From Gammaproteobacteria bacterium (GTDB lineage: Bacteria > Pseudomonadota > Gammaproteobacteria > Ga0077536), in contig JACQWY010000027.1 in assembly GCA_016209015.1 (NCBI GenBank), forward strand, positions 124,001 through 188,000: a stretch of DNA of 64,000 nucleotides, given 5' to 3'. This document shows positions 60,193 to 64,000 of the stretch, piece by piece. The notes beneath the pieces are model-generated. The model was not told the DNA's origin, searched no databases, and saw only the letters and a program-made list of their open reading frames with translations. Both the position numbers and the translations under genes were made by a program. Positions within the stretch are counted from its first letter, which is position 1. Each line of letters opens with the position of its first letter.

Positions 60193-62514
60193 ATGAGATC
60201 GGAGACTCGCATCGCGCCTGGTTTGCTGCTGCTCGCGGCGCTGCCCGGGCTCGCCACCGCCGCACCGGAAGCCGACGAGAGCATCGAAGTCGTCGCCACG
60301 ACGCCCGCGCACGGCGTCGGATTACCGAAAGACAAGCTGCCGTTCAAGGTCGAGACGGTGAATGCGCGGACTTTGCAGGGCGCGCAGACGACGGACGTCG
60401 GCGACTTCCTGAATCGCACCGTCGGCAGCGTGAGCGTCAACGCGGGGCTCGCGAATCCGCTGCAGACGGATCTGCAGTTCCGGGGCTTCACGGCCTCGCC
60501 CGTGCTCGGCCTGCCGCAGGGGCTCGCGATCTTCCAGAACGGCGTGCGCATCAACCAGCCGTTCAGCGACACGATCGACTGGGACCTCATCCCGCAATCC
60601 GCGATCGCGAGCATGAACCTCATCGCCGGCGCGAATCCGATCTTCGGCCTGAACACGCTGGGCGGTGCGATCTCGATGGAGATGAAGAACGGCTTCACAC
60701 ACCCGGGGCACAGCGTCGAGGTGACCGGCGGTTCTTTCGGACGCGTCACGACGACGCTCGAATCGGGCGGCAACGACGGACGGTTCGGCTATTACGCGAA
60801 CGTGAGCTTTCTCGACGAGGACGGCTGGCGCGATGCATCGCCCTCGCGCGCGGTGAATTTCTACTCGAGCCTGGGTTGGCACACGGAGAGCGCGACACTC
60901 GATCTCGACATCGCACATGCGGACACGGATCTTCTGGGCAACGGCCCCGTGCCCGCGCAGTTGCTCGCGCAGGACAGGGCCGCGATCTTCACGACGCCCG
61001 ATCAGAGCCTGAACGAGATGACGTCGGTCGAGCTCGAGGGCACGCGCTGGTTCGGCGAGACGGTGCAGCTTTCCGGCAATCTCTACTGGCGGGAGATCGA
61101 CACGGATTATCTGAACGGCAACGACACGGCCTACGACGAATGCTCGGGAACGGGGCCGGCCGTGCCGGGCTTTCCGCCATCCGGCGGGCTCGCGGATTAC
61201 CGCTGCCGCGAGGCGGGCACGGCCGGGGAGGAACCGCTCGTCGACCGCGCCGGCAATTTCGTCGGCGCCGACGTCGATGCGATCAACAACCGGGATCAGC
61301 GCCGGCAGCGTGCTTATGGCCTCGCGGGGCAGAGCACGTTCGGCGGCAAGCTGTTCGGGCACGATAATCAGTTCATCCTCGGCGTCGCCTACGGCAAGGG
61401 CGATGCGGAGTTCAATTCGCAGGAGGAGCTCGCACGGCTCACGGCGAAGCGCAGCACCTTCGGTCTGGGCAGCTACGTCCTCGATGGCGACCACGGCATG
61501 AAGTCGCGCGCGACGAACACGGGCGTCTATCTCACGGATACCTTCGACGTCACGCAGGCGCTCGCGCTCACCGTGTCCGGACGCTACAACCACACCGACA
61601 TCGTGCTCCGCGACACGCTCGGCAATGCCGCGGCCTTGAACGGCGAGAGCACCTACGAGCGTTTCAACCCGGCGGTCGGTGCGACGTTCAAGCTCACGCC
61701 CGCGGTGAGCGTGTTCGGGAGTTACAGCGAATCCTCGCGCGCGCCGACGCCGGTCGAGCTCGCCTGCGCGAGCCCCGACGCGCCGTGCACGCTGCCGAAC
61801 GCCTTCCTCGCAGACCCGCCCCTGAAGCAGGTCGTCGCGGAGAGCCTGGAAGGGGGCTTCCGCGGGACCTTGCCGGGGCACACGAGCTGGAGCCTGAGCG
61901 CGTTCCGCACCATCAGCGCCGATGACATCGTCTTCCAGTCGAGCGGCGGCTCGACCGGCGCCCAGGGCTTCTTCGCGAACGTCGGCGACACGAGCCGGAT
62001 CGGCATGGAGCTGGAGTTCGACGGCGACTGGCGCGGACTGCACTGGTTTGCGGACTACAGCTTCGTGCAGGCCGAGTTCGACGATTCGTTCACCGAGAAC
62101 AGCGCCAACCATCCGCTCGCCGACGCGAACGGCCAGCTCCTCGTGCCGCGCGGTGCGAGCATCCCCGGCATTCCCGAACACGCCGTGAAGATCGGCGGCG
62201 ACTACGGCTTCGCCTCGGGGCTGACGCTGGGCGCAGACCTCGCCGCGAGCGCTGGACAGTATCTGCGCGGCGACGAGGCGAATCTGCTCGGGCGCACCGC
62301 GCCGTATGCGATCGTGAACGTGCGCGGCGAATATCACGTGAACGAGCACGTCACGCTGCTCGCGCGGGTGGAGAATCTCTTCGATACGGACTACGAGACG
62401 TTCGGGGCGCTCGGTGACGCGACGCAGGTGCTCGGCGCCGGCTTCGACGATGCGCGCTTCCTTTCCCCCGGCGCGCCGATCGGCGGCTGGGTCGGCGTGC
62501 GGCTGGGCTTCTGA
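60193..62514 (+). CDS. TonB-dependent outer membrane receptor
   Basis: A 773-residue receptor. The signal peptide (about 1-23, LLLLAALPGLATAA) is followed by a TonB-box-like ESIEVVAT, a plug domain (about 40-170: DVGDFLNRTVGSVSVN, LQFRGF, GLAIFQNGVRINQPF, NPIFGLNTLGGAISM) and a 22-strand barrel ending in FLSPGAPIGGWVGVRLGF with the C-terminal Phe. It takes up a scarce ligand with energy from TonB. The ligand is not evident; given the neighbours, PQQ or a lanthanide/metal complex are candidates, iron-siderophore or cobalamin alternatives. The ATG at 60193 is preferred for its adjacent signal peptide. A strong terminator follows. Confidence 0.93.
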   Translation: MRSETRIAPGLLLLAALPGLATAAPEADESIEVVATTPAHGVGLPKDKLPFKVETVNARTLQGAQTTDVGDFLNRTVGSVSVNAGLANPLQTDLQFRGFTASPVLGLPQGLAIFQNGVRINQPFSDTIDWDLIPQSAIASMNLIAGANPIFGLNTLGGAISMEMKNGFTHPGHSVEVTGGSFGRVTTTLESGGNDGRFGYYANVSFLDEDGWRDASPSRAVNFYSSLGWHTESATLDLDIAHADTDLLGNGPVPAQLLAQDRAAIFTTPDQSLNEMTSVELEGTRWFGETVQLSGNLYWREIDTDYLNGNDTAYDECSGTGPAVPGFPPSGGLADYRCREAGTAGEEPLVDRAGNFVGADVDAINNRDQRRQRAYGLAGQSTFGGKLFGHDNQFILGVAYGKGDAEFNSQEELARLTAKRSTFGLGSYVLDGDHGMKSRATNTGVYLTDTFDVTQALALTVSGRYNHTDIVLRDTLGNAAALNGESTYERFNPAVGATFKLTPAVSVFGSYSESSRAPTPVELACASPDAPCTLPNAFLADPPLKQVVAESLEGGFRGTLPGHTSWSLSAFRTISADDIVFQSSGGSTGAQGFFANVGDTSRIGMELEFDGDWRGLHWFADYSFVQAEFDDSFTENSANHPLADANGQLLVPRGASIPGIPEHAVKIGGDYGFASGLTLGADLAASAGQYLRGDEANLLGRTAPYAIVNVRGEYHVNEHVTLLARVENLFDTDYETFGALGDATQVLGAGFDDARFLSPGAPIGGWVGVRLGF

Positions 62515-62520
62515 TCACGG

Positions 62521-62549
62521 GCCCGGGCGCGCATTTGCCGCGCCCGGGC
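62521..62549. terminator. Bidirectional hairpin terminator
   Basis: A perfect 11-bp stem (GCCCGGGCGCG, 62521-62531, with 62539-62549) around a 7-base loop CATTTGC, followed by GCTTTCGTT. It lies between the convergent TonB receptor and beta-propeller genes. Confidence 0.8.
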
Positions 62550-62557
62550 GCTTTCGT

Positions 62558-63505
62558 TCAATCGTCGATCGCCACGCCCCAGGGCGCATCGCCCACGGGG
62601 ATCTGCGCGATCGCCTTGTTCTCCTTCGTATCGATCACCGAGACCTGGTTGCTCGCGCCGTCCGTCGAATAAATGCGCGAACCGTCGCGGTTCATGGCGA
62701 GACCCCACACGCGTTTGCCGACCGGGATCTCATGCAGGACCGCGAGCGACTTCTCGTCGATGACGAAGACCCGGTTCGCGCGGCCGCCGGCGACGTAGAG
62801 CTTCGTGCCGTCGCGGCTGATCAGGATGTCCTTCGGCTTCGCCTTGTCGTCGGCGAGCGGCACGTGGCCGATGATCTTGCCGGTCGACGCCTCGATCTTC
62901 TTGACCTCCGCACCGATCTCCGAGGTCGCGTAGACGATGCTGCCGTCGCGGTTGAACGTCGCCGCGCGCGGGCGGGCGCCGACGAGCACGTTGGCCGTGA
63001 TCTTGTATTCGGGGATCGCCAGGATGTGGATGAGATTGGAGGATTCGCTCGTGACGATGGCGCGCTTGCCGTCGGGTGAAATCGCCACGCCCTCCGGCTC
63101 GTTGCCGACTTTCACTTCCTGGATGAGCTTGCCCGTCGCGGGATCGTAGATCGACGCCATCGCGTCGTTCTCGTTCGAGATGTAGATGTTGCCGTTCGGA
63201 TGCACCGCGAAAGTCTCCGGATCCTCGCCACAATGGAATTTGCGGAGCACCTTCAGACTCTGCGGATCGAGCACTGCGATCGAATTCTCGTTGCTCACCG
63301 CGACGTAGATCGCGCTGCCGTCGGGCGCCCGGCCGATGCCGCGCGGACGCTTGCCGATGTCGACGGTGGCGGTGACCTTGTTCGTCGCGAGATCGATCAC
63401 CGAGACGTTGTCGGAATTCTCGTTCGTGACGAACAGGCGGTTCGTGGGGGCGGCCGCGCAATTCGCGGCGACACACAGGAGCAGGGCCGGGGCAAAGAAT
63501 TTCAC
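62558..63505 (-). CDS. Periplasmic YVTN beta-propeller protein, PQQ-catabolism-associated type
   Basis: A 315-residue exported beta-propeller with about seven YVTN-type repeats (e.g. RLFVTNENSDNVSVIDLATN, GKRPRGIGRAPDG, VGNEPEGVAISPDGKRAIVTSESS, VGKRVWGLAMNRDG, VPVGDAPWGVAIDD-like end). The combination of GKRPRGI, EPEGVAISPDGK, VLVGARPRAA and KRVWGLA resembles the propeller family linked to PQQ-dependent alcohol dehydrogenase systems. A signal peptide (ALLLCVAANCAAA) opens the protein. GTG 63505 is chosen because AAAGGA lies 6 bases upstream; ATG 63520 is five codons earlier. It is co-directional with and 29 bases after the binding protein gene. Role unknown. Confidence 0.78.
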   Translation of the reverse strand: MKFFAPALLLCVAANCAAAPTNRLFVTNENSDNVSVIDLATNKVTATVDIGKRPRGIGRAPDGSAIYVAVSNENSIAVLDPQSLKVLRKFHCGEDPETFAVHPNGNIYISNENDAMASIYDPATGKLIQEVKVGNEPEGVAISPDGKRAIVTSESSNLIHILAIPEYKITANVLVGARPRAATFNRDGSIVYATSEIGAEVKKIEASTGKIIGHVPLADDKAKPKDILISRDGTKLYVAGGRANRVFVIDEKSLAVLHEIPVGKRVWGLAMNRDGSRIYSTDGASNQVSVIDTKENKAIAQIPVGDAPWGVAIDD

Positions 63506-63534
63506 GGCGGTTCCTTTCATGAAGTGGTGGGATT

Positions 63535-64000
63535 TCACGGGACGCATTGTGATTCACCGAGACTCGCGAGATCGTCGACGTCGGCCACGCCGCGCACCGG
63601 CGCCTCGCCGACGATTTTCTCACCCGCAACGAGGAGAATCGGCTGACTCAACTGGCCGTTCGGGCGGAAGCTCATCGTCGAACCTTTCTGGCCGTCGAAC
63701 GCGAGCTTCGTACGCAGCGCTTCGACGAGCATCGCGGGCGCGGCGTTCCGGGTCTGCGCAATCAGATCGGTGACGAGCTTGACGCCCGCCCAACCGCTCC
63801 AGGCCGTGTCGTCCATGGGGTGTTCGAACCGTTTCTCGAAGCGGAGGTTCAACTGCGAGGCCGCGTACTTCTCGAACTTCGGATGCCAGGCGCGGGCCGC
63901 GACCTGCGCGTCCGGATGCTGCTTGCGCCATTGCGCGACGGCATCGTTCAGCATGCTCGTGCTGGGGATGACATGAAAAAGATTCGGCGCGCATCTCGCG
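63535..64000 (-). CDS. ABC-type periplasmic substrate-binding protein, C-terminal part (PQQ-ADH-associated type)
   Basis: The C-terminal 154 residues of a periplasmic binding protein; the gene continues past the right edge, and no start is in the window. Visible segments are CAPNLFHVIPSTSMLNDAVAQW, WHPKFEKYAASQLNLRFEKR, HPMDDTAWSGWAGVKL and STMSFRPNGQLSQPILLV. These match the type-1 periplasmic binding fold and resemble the binding protein family annotated with PQQ-dependent alcohol dehydrogenase systems. The ligand is unknown. It is transcribed leftward into the beta-propeller gene, which supports one operon whose head lies outside the window. Confidence 0.72.
   Translation of the reverse strand, partial: ARCAPNLFHVIPSTSMLNDAVAQWRKQHPDAQVAARAWHPKFEKYAASQLNLRFEKRFEHPMDDTAWSGWAGVKLVTDLIAQTRNAAPAMLVEALRTKLAFDGQKGSTMSFRPNGQLSQPILLVAGEKIVGEAPVRGVADVDDLASLGESQCVP

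Overview
The window is G+C-rich, gene-dense DNA that looks like the chromosome of a high-GC gammaproteobacterium. MutH is essentially confined to Gammaproteobacteria, and DusA, GlnD, HldE and the complete rpsB-to-tilS block fit a diderm with LPS. Nevskiales, Steroidobacterales or Xanthomonadales relatives are plausible, but the order cannot be fixed from sequence alone. I see no tRNA, rRNA, CRISPR array, insertion sequence or prophage.

Layout. 1-5.1 kb: the N-terminus of a Ser/Thr kinase, a DsbC-type thiol isomerase, a very long TPR protein resembling PrsT, and a DUF3108 protein. 5.2-8.8 kb: a coupled LPS inner-core operon (hldE-hldD-waaA). 9-13 kb: a Gln-rich exported protein, an isochorismatase-like hydrolase and a leftward pcm-rhodanese-tolC operon. 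13-15.9 kb: a TPP riboswitch controlling thiC, then an exported methyltransferase-like protein and a compact inverted-repeat element. 16-21.2 kb: leftward map-glnD-mutH-dusA. 21.2-41.7 kb: the conserved rightward superoperon rpsB-tsf-pyrH-frr-uppS-cdsA-dxr-rseP-bamA-skp-lpxD-fabZ-lpxA-lpxB-rnhB-dnaE-accA-tilS (translation, isoprenoid/undecaprenyl carrier, outer membrane biogenesis, lipid A, DNA replication, fatty acids).

41.7-45.8 kb holds the least explained part. A leftward five-gene operon encodes a MotA/TolQ/ExbB-type proton channel subunit, a single-span exported beta-rich protein, two mutually paralogous two-span membrane proteins, and a transmembrane protein with a periplasmic vWA domain and a cytoplasmic FHA domain. 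I recognise no named system with this composition; it is my main candidate for an undescribed envelope machine. 46-47.2 kb: a repeat-rich spacer, a DUF302 protein and an L,D-transpeptidase. 47.4-55.4 kb: cytochrome b561, a histidine kinase with a sigma-54 activator, DUF1244, and a heavy-metal-type RND pump. 55.5-60 kb: a GAF-GAF-PAS nucleotidyl cyclase divergent from a NarL-type two-component pair. 60-64 kb: a TonB-dependent receptor facing a beta-propeller protein and a truncated periplasmic binding protein of the kind associated with PQQ-dependent alcohol oxidation, which suggests that such a locus continues past the right edge.

Most operons show start/stop overlaps (ATGA, GTGA, TTGA), so many starts are fixed by translational coupling.
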